A DNA stretch of 23,920 nt from Stenotrophomonas maltophilia (GTDB lineage Bacteria; Pseudomonadota; Gammaproteobacteria; Xanthomonadales; Xanthomonadaceae). Of the stretch, positions 14,105-21,614 are shown piece after piece. Below the pieces are notes generated by a model, which worked only from the letters and a program-made list of their open reading frames with translations, had not been told where the DNA came from and did no database searches. The position numbers and the translations under genes are program-made. How positions within the stretch are numbered: the stretch's first letter is position 1; the number at the start of each line of letters is the position of its first letter. The stretch spans positions 80,748-104,667 of the forward strand of contig DGLB01000049.1 in the NCBI GenBank assembly GCA_002387845.1, read 5' to 3'.

Positions 14105-16477
14105 ATGTCCAATTCCCTGCTAGTCCGCCGCGCCGCTGTGCTGGGTGCCGGCGTCATGGGTGCCCAGATCGCCGCCCATCTGACCAACGCCGGCGTCGAC
14201 ACCGTGCTGTTCGACCTGCCCGCCAAGGACGGTCCGGCCGACGGCATCGTGCTCAAGGCCATTGCCAACCTGGGCAAGCTGAGCCCGGCCCCGCTGGCCA
14301 GCAAGTCCTACGCCGAGGCCATCACCCCGGCCAACTACGAGACCGGCCTGGAACAGCTGAAAGACTGCGACCTGATCATCGAAGCCATCGCCGAGCGCAT
14401 GGACTGGAAGCAGGACCTGTACAAGAAGATCGCCCCGTTCGTGGCCGATCACGCGGTGCTGGCCTCCAACACCTCGGGCCTGGGCATCAACAAGCTGGCC
14501 GACGTGCTGCCCGAACAGCTGCGCCACCGCTTCTGCGGCGTGCACTTCTTCAACCCGCCGCGCTACATGCACCTGGCCGAGCTGATTCCGGCCAGCACCA
14601 CCGATGCTGCCGTGCTGGAGGGCCTGGAAAGCTTCCTGGTCACCACCCTGGGCAAGGGCGTGGTGTACGCCAAGGACACCCCGAACTTCATCGGCAACCG
14701 CATCGGCGTGTTCTCGATCCTGTCCACCATCCACCACACCCAGCAGTTCGGCCTGGGCTTTGACGAAGTGGACGGCCTGACCGGCCCGCTGGTGGGTCGC
14801 CCGAAGTCGGCCACCTACCGCACCTCCGACGTCGTCGGCCTGGACACCATGGCCCACGTCATCAAGACCATGGGCGACACCCTGCCGAATGACCCGTGGC
14901 ACGAATACTTCAAGTCGCCGAAGTGGCTGGACGCCCTGATTTCCAAGGGTGCGCTGGGCCAGAAAACCGGTGCCGGCATCTTCCGCAAGGTCGGCAAGGA
15001 CATCGTGGTGCTGGACCTGGAAAAGCAGGACTACCGCGCCGCTGACCGCACCGCCGCACCGGAAGTGGTCGAGATCCTGAAGATCAGGAACCCGGCCGAG
15101 AAGTTCGCCAAGCTGCGCGAAAGCCAGCACCCGCAGGCGCAGTTCCTGTGGGCGACGTTCCGCGACCTGTTCCACTACAGCGCCTATCACCTGGCCGACA
15201 TCGCCGAGACCGCGCGCGACGTCGACCTGGCCATCCGCTGGGGTTACGGCTGGTCGCTGGGCCCGTTCGAAACCTGGCAGGCCGCTGGCTGGAAGCAGGT
15301 CGCGCAGTGGATCGCCGACGACATCGTGGCCGGCAAGAGCATGAGCAACGCGCCGCTGCCGGACTGGGTGTTCGACGGCCGCGACGGCGTGCACGCCGCC
15401 GAGGGCAGCTTCAGTCCGTCGCGCAACGCCAAGCTCCCGCGTTCGTCGCTGCCGGTGTACCAGCGCCAGCGCTTCCCCGATCCGGTGCTGGGCGAAACCT
15501 TCAGCCCGGGTGAGACCGTGTTCGAGAACGACGGCGTGCGCATGTGGCACGACGGCGATGGTATTGCCGTGGTCAGCTTCAAGACCAAGATGAACACCGT
15601 GTCCGACCATGTGCTCAATGGCCTGCAGGAAGCGATCAAGCGCGCCGAGCAGGGCTTCCAGGGCCTGGTGATCTGGCAGCAGAAGGAACCCTTCTCCGCC
15701 GGTGCCGACCTGGCCGGTGCACTGGGCCTGCTGCAGGCCGGCAAGGTCGACCAGTTCGAAGAGATGGTGCACAACTTCCAGCGCACCAGCCAGGCCATCA
15801 AGTACGCGCTGGTGCCGGTGGTGACCGCGGTGCGCGGCCTGGCCCTGGGCGGTGGTTGCGAGTTCCAGATGCACAGCGCCAAGAGCGTGGCCGCGCTGGA
15901 AAGCTACATCGGCCTGGTGGAAGCCGGCGTCGGCCTGCTGCCGGCCGGTGGCGGCCTGAAGGAACTGGCGGTGCGTGCCTCGCAGGCCGCCGGCCCGGGC
16001 GGCGACGTGTTCGCCGAACTGAAGAAGACCTTCGAAACCGTGGCCATGGCCAAGGTCTCCAACTCGGCGGTCAATGCCCAGGAACTGGGCCTGATGCGCC
16101 CGACCGACAAGGTGGTGTTCAACAGCTATGAAGCGCTGTACATCGCCAAGGCCGAAGTGCGTGCGCTGGCCGAGGGCGGCTACCGTCCGCCGCTGCCGGC
16201 ACGTCGCATCCAGGTCGCCGGCGACGTCGGCATCGCGACCTTCAAGATGATGCTGGTCAACATGCTGGAAGGCCGCTTCATCAGCCCGTACGACTACGAA
16301 ATCGCCGTACGCATCGCCACCGTGCTGTGCGGCGGCGAAGTGGATCGCGGCACCCTGGTCGACGAAGAGTGGCTGCTGACCCTGGAGCGCAAGCACTTCG
16401 TTGAACTGGCTCAGCAGGAAAAGACCCAGGCCCGCATCGCGCACATGCTGAAGACCGGCAAGCCGCTGCGCAACTGA
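14105..16477 (+). CDS. Fused 3-hydroxyacyl-CoA dehydrogenase / enoyl-CoA hydratase (FadN-type domain order)
   Basis: This multifunctional beta-oxidation protein hydrates 2-enoyl-CoA and oxidises 3-hydroxyacyl-CoA with NAD+. The 790 residues are arranged dehydrogenase first: the NAD-binding loop GAGVMG at 14-19, catalytic His147 in HFFNPP, then the HAD C-terminal helices to about 400. A crotonase domain follows from about 480, with GGGCEF (Glu586) and GLVEAGVG (Glu606). The 20-residue spacing equals that of the two catalytic Glu residues in E. coli FadB, so both activities look intact. The order is the reverse of E. coli FadB and like B. subtilis FadN (about the same length). The gene follows psrA by 45 nt and precedes the thiolase gene. 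An AAAGG Shine-Dalgarno precedes the ATG. Confidence 0.93.
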   Translation: MSNSLLVRRAAVLGAGVMGAQIAAHLTNAGVDTVLFDLPAKDGPADGIVLKAIANLGKLSPAPLASKSYAEAITPANYETGLEQLKDCDLIIEAIAERMDWKQDLYKKIAPFVADHAVLASNTSGLGINKLADVLPEQLRHRFCGVHFFNPPRYMHLAELIPASTTDAAVLEGLESFLVTTLGKGVVYAKDTPNFIGNRIGVFSILSTIHHTQQFGLGFDEVDGLTGPLVGRPKSATYRTSDVVGLDTMAHVIKTMGDTLPNDPWHEYFKSPKWLDALISKGALGQKTGAGIFRKVGKDIVVLDLEKQDYRAADRTAAPEVVEILKIRNPAEKFAKLRESQHPQAQFLWATFRDLFHYSAYHLADIAETARDVDLAIRWGYGWSLGPFETWQAAGWKQVAQWIADDIVAGKSMSNAPLPDWVFDGRDGVHAAEGSFSPSRNAKLPRSSLPVYQRQRFPDPVLGETFSPGETVFENDGVRMWHDGDGIAVVSFKTKMNTVSDHVLNGLQEAIKRAEQGFQGLVIWQQKEPFSAGADLAGALGLLQAGKVDQFEEMVHNFQRTSQAIKYALVPVVTAVRGLALGGGCEFQMHSAKSVAALESYIGLVEAGVGLLPAGGGLKELAVRASQAAGPGGDVFAELKKTFETVAMAKVSNSAVNAQELGLMRPTDKVVFNSYEALYIAKAEVRALAEGGYRPPLPARRIQVAGDVGIATFKMMLVNMLEGRFISPYDYEIAVRIATVLCGGEVDRGTLVDEEWLLTLERKHFVELAQQEKTQARIAHMLKTGKPLRN

Positions 16478-16485
16478 CCGGAACC

Positions 16486-16507
16486 GTAGCGCCGGGCCTC
16501 GCCCGGC
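16486..16507 (+). repeat. SMAG-type REP palindrome in the gap between the two fad genes
   Basis: A GTAGC head is followed by a 7-bp hairpin, GCCGGGC (16491-16497) and GCCCGGC (16501-16507), with loop CTC. It starts 9 nt after the dehydrogenase/hydratase stop and lies in the same orientation as the unit after psrA. Confidence 0.8.
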
Positions 16508-16543
16508 CTCACCTTCCGACACCAAATTCAAGAGATCACCGCA

Positions 16544-17752
16544 ATGACCAAGCAGATCCAGGACGCCTACATCGTCGCCGCCACCCGCACCCCGGTCGGC
16601 AAGGCACCCAAGGGCGTATTCCGCAACACCCGTCCCGACGACATGCTCGCCCACGTACTCAAGAGCGTGGTCGCCCAGGCCCCCGGCGTGGACGTGAACC
16701 GCATTGACGACGCCATCATCGGCTGCGCCATGCCCGAAGCCGAGCAAGGCATGAACGTGGCACGCATCGGCGTGCTGCTGGCCGGCCTGCCCAACACCAT
16801 CGCCGCGCAGACGGTGAACCGCTTCTGCTCGTCGGGCCTGCAGGCCGTGGCCATGGCCGCCGACCAGATCCGCCTGGGCAACGCCGACCTGATGCTCGCC
16901 GGCGGCACCGAATCGATGTCGATGGTGCCGATGATGGGCAACAAGATCGCCATGGCCCCGAGCGTGTTCGACAACGACCACGTGGCCATCGCCTACGGCA
17001 TGGGCATCACCGCCGAGAAGGTCGCCGAGGAATGGAAGGTGTCGCGCGAAGAGCAGGACGCGTTCGCCCTGGCCTCGCACCAGAAGGCCATCGCCGCCAT
17101 CCAGGCCGGTGAGTTCAAGGACGAGATCAGCCCGTACGACGTGCGCACCCGCACCCCGGACCTGGTCGATGGTCGCCGCATCATCACCCGCGACCGCATC
17201 GTCGATACCGACGAAGGCCCGCGCCTGGACTCGTCTGCTGAAGGCCTGGCCAAGCTGCGCCCGGTGTTCCGCAACGGCCAGTTCGGGGGCACCGTCACCG
17301 CCGGCAACTCTTCGCAGATGAGCGACGGTGCCGCCGCCGTGCTGCTGGCATCGGAACAGGCAGTCAAGGACTACGGCCTGAAGCCGCTGGCCCGCTTCGT
17401 CAGCTTCTCGGTCGCCGGCGTGCGCCCGGAAGTGATGGGCATCGGCCCCATCGCCGCCATTCCGAAGGCGCTGAAGCAGGCCGGCCTGACCCAGGACCAG
17501 CTGGACTGGATCGAACTCAACGAAGCCTTCGCCGCGCAGTCGCTGGCGGTGATCCGCGATTGCGGGCTGGACCCGTCGAAGATCAACCCGCTGGGCGGTG
17601 CCATCGCCCTGGGCCACCCGCTGGGTGCCACCGGCGCGATCCGTACCGCCACCCTGGTGCACGGCCTGCGTCGCCGCCAGCAGAAGTACGGCATGGTGAC
17701 CATGTGCATCGGCACCGGCATGGGCGCTGCGGGTGTGTTCGAAGCCCTGTAA
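16544..17752 (+). CDS. fadA: Acetyl-CoA C-acyltransferase (3-ketoacyl-CoA thiolase)
   Basis: The thiolase cleaves 3-ketoacyl-CoA with CoA to acetyl-CoA and a shortened acyl-CoA, the last step of each beta-oxidation round. The 402-residue protein has all three thiolase motifs: nucleophile Cys95 in NRFCSSGLQA, His358 in GHPLGATGA, and acid/base Cys388 in CIGTGMG. NEAFAAQ is also present. It follows the fused dehydrogenase/hydratase gene by 66 nt that include a SMAG hairpin, and ends just before a strong terminator. It is likely under PsrA control from the promoter upstream of psrA. A role in acetoacetyl-CoA metabolism is possible for this fold, but the context points to fatty acid degradation. 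Confidence 0.95.
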   Translation: MTKQIQDAYIVAATRTPVGKAPKGVFRNTRPDDMLAHVLKSVVAQAPGVDVNRIDDAIIGCAMPEAEQGMNVARIGVLLAGLPNTIAAQTVNRFCSSGLQAVAMAADQIRLGNADLMLAGGTESMSMVPMMGNKIAMAPSVFDNDHVAIAYGMGITAEKVAEEWKVSREEQDAFALASHQKAIAAIQAGEFKDEISPYDVRTRTPDLVDGRRIITRDRIVDTDEGPRLDSSAEGLAKLRPVFRNGQFGGTVTAGNSSQMSDGAAAVLLASEQAVKDYGLKPLARFVSFSVAGVRPEVMGIGPIAAIPKALKQAGLTQDQLDWIELNEAFAAQSLAVIRDCGLDPSKINPLGGAIALGHPLGATGAIRTATLVHGLRRRQQKYGMVTMCIGTGMGAAGVFEAL

Positions 17753-17772
17753 TGGCGGATTGACGGGAAACG

Positions 17773-17805
17773 AAAAAGGGCGGCCCTCAGGGCCGCCCTT
17801 TTTTT
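17773..17805. terminator. Bidirectional factor-independent terminator between fadA and galU
   Basis: A 9-10 bp GC stem, GGGCGGCCC and GGGCCGCCC with loop TCA, is flanked by five A on the left and seven T on the right. It can therefore end both the plus-strand fad operon and the minus-strand galU transcript, which converge here. Confidence 0.93.
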
Positions 17806-17824
17806 CGCCGACCGATGACGGGGT

Positions 17825-18715
17825 TTATCCCTCGTCCTCCGCCAGCATCTGCGCCAGCTTCTCGCGCGCCGGCTTGCCCAGCTTGTGGCTTTCCAGCGCA
17901 AACCGGATGGTTGCCTCGACCAGCCCCAGGTGGGTACCGCAGTCGAAACGGGTGCCCTCGAAACGATAGGCGTCCACTTCCTCGGTCTGCAGCAGCGTGG
18001 CAATCGCGTCGGTCAGCTGGATCTCGCCGCCGGCACCGGTGCCGGTGGCTTCCAGCAGCTCGAAGATCTTCGGGCTGAGCACATAGCGGCCGACCACGGC
18101 CAGGTCGCTGGGCGCGTCATCCGGCTTGGGCTTTTCCACGATCTGCGAAATGCGCCCCTTGCGGCCATCGAAGGCTTCGGTGGCGACAATGCCGTAGCTG
18201 GCGGTGTTTTCGTGCGGGACATCTTCCACCGCAATGACGCTGGCACCGGTGGCCTCGTTGAGGTCAGCCATCTGCTTCAGTGCGCCGTCGCCACGGTTCC
18301 AGATCAGGTCGTCGGGCAGCAGCACCGCGAACGGTTCGTCGCCGACCACGGCCTTGGCGCACAGCACGGCATGCCCCAGCCCCAGCGCTTCGGCCTGGGT
18401 CACGAACACGGCACGCACGCCGTTGGGCAACACATGACGGACCAGTTCCAGCTGTTCGTGCTTGCCGGCACGCTCGAGCTTCTGCTCCAGCTCGTAGGCC
18501 TTGTCGAAGTAGTCGGCCACCGCGTGCTTGTAGCGATTGGTGATGAAGATCAGGGTGTCGCACCCTGCTTCGATGGCTTCGTCGACGGCGTACTGGATCA
18601 ACGGCCGATCAATGATCGGCAGCATTTCCTTGGGAACGGTCTTGGTCGCGGGAAGAAAGCGCGTCCCCAGTCCTGCGACCGGGAACACCGCCTTGCGGAT
18701 ACGCTTTTGGGTCAC
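17825..18715 (-). CDS. galU: UTP-glucose-1-phosphate uridylyltransferase
   Basis: GalU makes UDP-glucose from UTP and glucose-1-phosphate, the precursor for LPS core and exopolysaccharide sugars. The 296 residues include the nucleotidyltransferase signature VAGLGTRFLPATKTVPKEML at 13-32, the LLPDDLI metal/UTP motif and EKPKP. The start is a GTG at 18715 that overlaps the stop of the upstream WbpM-like gene in the sequence GTGA, implying translational coupling. The gene closes the envelope-sugar group and ends at the shared terminator with fadA. Confidence 0.96.
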   Translation of the reverse strand: MTQKRIRKAVFPVAGLGTRFLPATKTVPKEMLPIIDRPLIQYAVDEAIEAGCDTLIFITNRYKHAVADYFDKAYELEQKLERAGKHEQLELVRHVLPNGVRAVFVTQAEALGLGHAVLCAKAVVGDEPFAVLLPDDLIWNRGDGALKQMADLNEATGASVIAVEDVPHENTASYGIVATEAFDGRKGRISQIVEKPKPDDAPSDLAVVGRYVLSPKIFELLEATGTGAGGEIQLTDAIATLLQTEEVDAYRFEGTRFDCGTHLGLVEATIRFALESHKLGKPAREKLAQMLAEDEG

Positions 18716-20619
18716 TGCCTGTTGGCCTCTCGTGCCGGAAAGGGCACCACATTAGCGGACTCGACGTGATTTTCTTGTTGCAGCGGCGAGAACTCCGGCA
18801 TGGTCGCGAACAGGATGCTGTTGATCGCGTCGGTGTCGTAGTTGGCAATCGCCTCACGCAGGCGCGGCACGTTGCCCAGCACCTGGTCACGCGCAAACGT
18901 CCGCACCCCGGCTTCCAGGATCTTCGGATGCGCGGTGGGACGGTAGTCCTCGTCGGAATAGAACAGGGTCTCGTGCAGCTTCTCGCCGGGGCGCAGCCCG
19001 GTGTAGATGATGGCGATGTCCTTGTACGGCTGCTTGCCGGCCAGGCGGATCATCTGCTCGGCCAGCACCCGGATCGGCACCGGTTCGCCCATGTCCAGGG
19101 TGTAGATCGCGCCGTGCGACGCGGAGGCGGCCGCCTGCAGGATCAGCTGGCAGGCCTCGGGGATGGTCATGAAGTAACGCGTGACTTCCGGGTCGGTCAC
19201 GGTAACCGGGCCGCCCTTGAGAATCTGGTCGCGGAACAGCGGCACCACGCTGCCAGCCGAGGCCAGCACATTGCCGAAGCGCACGGTGACAAAACGGGTC
19301 TGGCTGGTCTTCTGGTCCAGGCTCTGGCAGATCATCTCGGCGTAGCGCTTGCTCGCCCCCAGTGCGTTGACCGGGTCCACCGCCTTGTCGGTGGAGATGA
19401 ACACGAAGTGTTCGATGTGCGCTTCCACGCAGGCCCGCGCCACGGTTTCAGTGGACAGGATGTTGTTGCGCACCGCTTCGCGCAGCTGGCGCTCCAGCAC
19501 CGGCACCTGCTTGTAAGCGGCGGCGTGGAATACCGCGTCCACCGGCGACAGCGACAGCGCGTGACGGATCACCGCCGGGTCACCGCAGTCGCCCAGCACG
19601 GCCTCGACCACCAGTTCCGGGAAGCTGCGCTTGAGCTCGGCCTCGATGGTCAGCAGCAGCAGCTCGCTCATTTCCAGCAGCACGATCCGCCCTGCCCCAT
19701 GCCGCGCGCACTGGCGGCACAGTTCCGAACCGATCGAGCCGCCGGCACCGGTGACCAGCACCGTGCGCCCCCCCAGCCAGCCGCGGATCAGCGACCAGTC
19801 CGGCAGGATCGGCTTGCGCCCGAGCAGGTCTTCGATCGCCACTTCCTTCAGCTCGCCCGGCAACGAATGCCCCAGCAGCACGTCATTGATCTTGGGCACG
19901 GTGCGGAACGGCACACCGGTGCTTTCGCAGATGGCCACCACGCGCTGCATGCCGGCCGCGTCCAGCGACGGAATGGCGATGACCAGCAGCTTGGCCGCGG
20001 TCTCGCGAACGATCGAAGGTGCGTCATCCAGCGTGCCGAGGATCGGCAGGCCCTGCAGTTTGGCCCCCTGCAGGTGCGGGGCGTCATCGAGCAGGCCCAC
20101 CGGTTCGAAATCGCCCGAGCGGCGCAGGTCGCGGACCAGCGCCTCGGCGGCCTGGCCGGCCCCCAGAATCAGCACGCGGCGGGCGCTGGCATCGGTCTGC
20201 AGCGACTGGTAGTCCTTCCACGCGCGATACAGCAGGCGCGGCGCACCCAGCAGCGCGGACAGCGCAAACGGGTAGATCACCAGCACCGACATCGGCACGC
20301 CGGCAAAACGCTTGTAGGCCAGCACCACCACGATGGCGAGCAGGCCGATGAAACTCGCTTTGAAGATGTGCAGCAGGTCGGCCACGCTGGCGAACCGCCA
20401 CAGGCCGCGATACAGACCGACGCGCCAGAACACGATGGCCTGGAGGACCAGCACCAGCGAGGTGTCCACATTCCACAGCGGCAGCGACGGTGCCTCGGCC
20501 AACATCGAGTAGCGGCCGGCGTGCAGCAGCTGCCAGCAGGCCCAGACCATGAACAGGTCGTGCACCACAATGGCGGCGCGCGGAAGCAGACTGGTGAAAC
20601 GGTCCTGCCAAGGCGTCAT
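18712..20619 (-). CDS. WbpM/CapD-like membrane-anchored nucleotide-sugar dehydratase
   Basis: Large inner-membrane proteins of this family (WbpM) remove water from UDP-GlcNAc (4,6-dehydration) for O-antigen sugars. With ATG at 20619 the protein has 635 residues: N-terminal membrane spans (about 10-125), a Rossmann-like CoA-binding-type domain with GAGQAA at 153-158, then the short-chain dehydrogenase-type domain with GAGGSIG at 291-297, YKQVP, and STDKAV (Thr410, Lys412). The position that is Tyr in FlaA1 and Met in WbpM is Leu420 in the segment NALGASK, with the following Lys at 424. The frame is open to 20739, but that would overlap the upstream gene by 103 nt and add a hydrophilic tail before the membrane domain, so I reject it. 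Substrate is inferred. Confidence 0.9.
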   Translation of the reverse strand: MTPWQDRFTSLLPRAAIVVHDLFMVWACWQLLHAGRYSMLAEAPSLPLWNVDTSLVLVLQAIVFWRVGLYRGLWRFASVADLLHIFKASFIGLLAIVVVLAYKRFAGVPMSVLVIYPFALSALLGAPRLLYRAWKDYQSLQTDASARRVLILGAGQAAEALVRDLRRSGDFEPVGLLDDAPHLQGAKLQGLPILGTLDDAPSIVRETAAKLLVIAIPSLDAAGMQRVVAICESTGVPFRTVPKINDVLLGHSLPGELKEVAIEDLLGRKPILPDWSLIRGWLGGRTVLVTGAGGSIGSELCRQCARHGAGRIVLLEMSELLLLTIEAELKRSFPELVVEAVLGDCGDPAVIRHALSLSPVDAVFHAAAYKQVPVLERQLREAVRNNILSTETVARACVEAHIEHFVFISTDKAVDPVNALGASKRYAEMICQSLDQKTSQTRFVTVRFGNVLASAGSVVPLFRDQILKGGPVTVTDPEVTRYFMTIPEACQLILQAAASASHGAIYTLDMGEPVPIRVLAEQMIRLAGKQPYKDIAIIYTGLRPGEKLHETLFYSDEDYRPTAHPKILEAGVRTFARDQVLGNVPRLREAIANYDTDAINSILFATMPEFSPLQQENHVESANVVPFPAREANRQ

Positions 20620-20636
20620 AAAATCAAGCAATCCTG

Positions 20637-21611
20637 TTAGTAGCGCATTCCCTTGCGCAGGAGTAGCCAAAGACCGGTTGCGAGGACCAACCACGCGACG
20701 GCCACGGCAGCCTCCCACCTCGGCTGCAAATTCGTGCAAGCATTAAACACTGTAATACTGAACAGACCAAAAACAAAGTACATTCCGGTCACAAAAGTGT
20801 GGCTTCTGCCACTTTTGACCGCGCGCTGATACAGGTGCTGGGTGTGGGGTTCCATCCAGCGCTGTCCCGAAAGCATGCGGGACAACAGCGTGAAGCCCGC
20901 GTCCACGAGGAAGGCGGTCAGCGGCACCAGCAGCAGCAACCAGGAGATATCGGTGGCCACGCTGCCCAGGCAGACCAGCGCGGCAATCGCGTAGCCCAGC
21001 GCGCCACTGCCGACGTCGCCCATGAAGATGCGGCCGCGGGGGAAGTTGAACGGCAGGAAACCCAGGCAGGCCGCGGCCAGCACCGCCCCGACCAGGGCCA
21101 GCGGGCCGGGCAGCACGCAGGCAAAGGCCACGCCGGCCAGCACCGCCTGGGTGGTGGCGATGCCGTTGATCCCATCCATGAAGTTCCAGATGTTGATCAA
21201 TGACGTGGTGAACAGCAGCGCCAGCAGTGCCTGCTGGGGGTTGTGCGTGGCCTGCCAGACCAGCCCCGCCACCAGCGCGGCTGCGACCACATGGACCAGC
21301 AGACGGCGGACTGCCGGCAGCGGACGGTGGTCGTCCCACCAGCCAATGCCTGCCACCAGGACCAGGCCCAGGCTGAATACCGCCAGGGTCGCCCAGGCTT
21401 CGGGCCACCGCAGCGCGGCGACCGCCGCCGCCAGCAACAGGGTCAGCACGATGGCAATGCCACCGCCGCGCGGGGTCGCCACCACGTGGCTGCGCCGCTC
21501 GCCAGGCTGGTCCATCAGGTTGCGCCGCAACGCGTAATGGCGCGCACCCCAGGTGAGCGCCGCCGAGGTCGCCAGCACCGCCAGCAACCCCAGCCCGCCG
21601 ATCAGGGCCAT
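20637..21611 (-). CDS. WecA/WbpL-like undecaprenyl-phosphate glycosyl-1-phosphate transferase (GT4/MraY family)
   Basis: This family moves a sugar-1-phosphate (GlcNAc-1-P, or FucNAc-1-P for WbpL) from UDP-sugar to undecaprenyl phosphate at the inner membrane, starting O-antigen synthesis. The 324-residue protein is highly hydrophobic, with about ten spans. Family motifs are DQPGERRSHVVATPRGGG near the N-terminus, the Asp pair WWDDHR at 93-94, NFMDGINGI (143-151), MGDVGSG (197-203) and the HTQHLYQR loop. The start is 3 nt after lapB; the stop is 17 nt before the WbpM-like gene. The 3' part (20731-20820) is AT-rich with codons rare in this genome, unlike the rest of the gene. The exact sugar cannot be assigned. 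Confidence 0.88.
   Translation of the reverse strand: MALIGGLGLLAVLATSAALTWGARHYALRRNLMDQPGERRSHVVATPRGGGIAIVLTLLLAAAVAALRWPEAWATLAVFSLGLVLVAGIGWWDDHRPLPAVRRLLVHVVAAALVAGLVWQATHNPQQALLALLFTTSLINIWNFMDGINGIATTQAVLAGVAFACVLPGPLALVGAVLAAACLGFLPFNFPRGRIFMGDVGSGALGYAIAALVCLGSVATDISWLLLLVPLTAFLVDAGFTLLSRMLSGQRWMEPHTQHLYQRAVKSGRSHTFVTGMYFVFGLFSITVFNACTNLQPRWEAAVAVAWLVLATGLWLLLRKGMRY
20731..20820. other. Low-GC patch with hairpin inside the WecA/WbpL-like gene
   Basis: Counting bases gives 36 G or C in 90 (40 percent), while surrounding genes are well above 60 percent. Codons such as AGA, AGT, ACA, ATT, AAT and TTT cluster here. Within it AAAAGTGTGGC (20793-20803) and GCCACTTTT (20808-20816) form a stem with a TTCT loop and one bulge. 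Read on the minus strand it resembles a weak terminator inside coding sequence. Confidence 0.6.
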
Positions 21612-21614
21612 GGC

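Noticed and set aside
14120..17662. Open frame of 1180 codons on the minus strand opposite the two fad genes
   Set aside because: Same cause: it mirrors two clear enzymes with all catalytic residues on the plus strand, and it bridges their intergenic gap without any domain of its own.
20620..20739. 40-residue N-terminal extension of the WbpM-like protein
   Set aside because: It overlaps the end of the WecA-like gene by over 100 nt and puts an Arg/Gly-rich tail before the first membrane span. ATG at 20619 gives the usual architecture.
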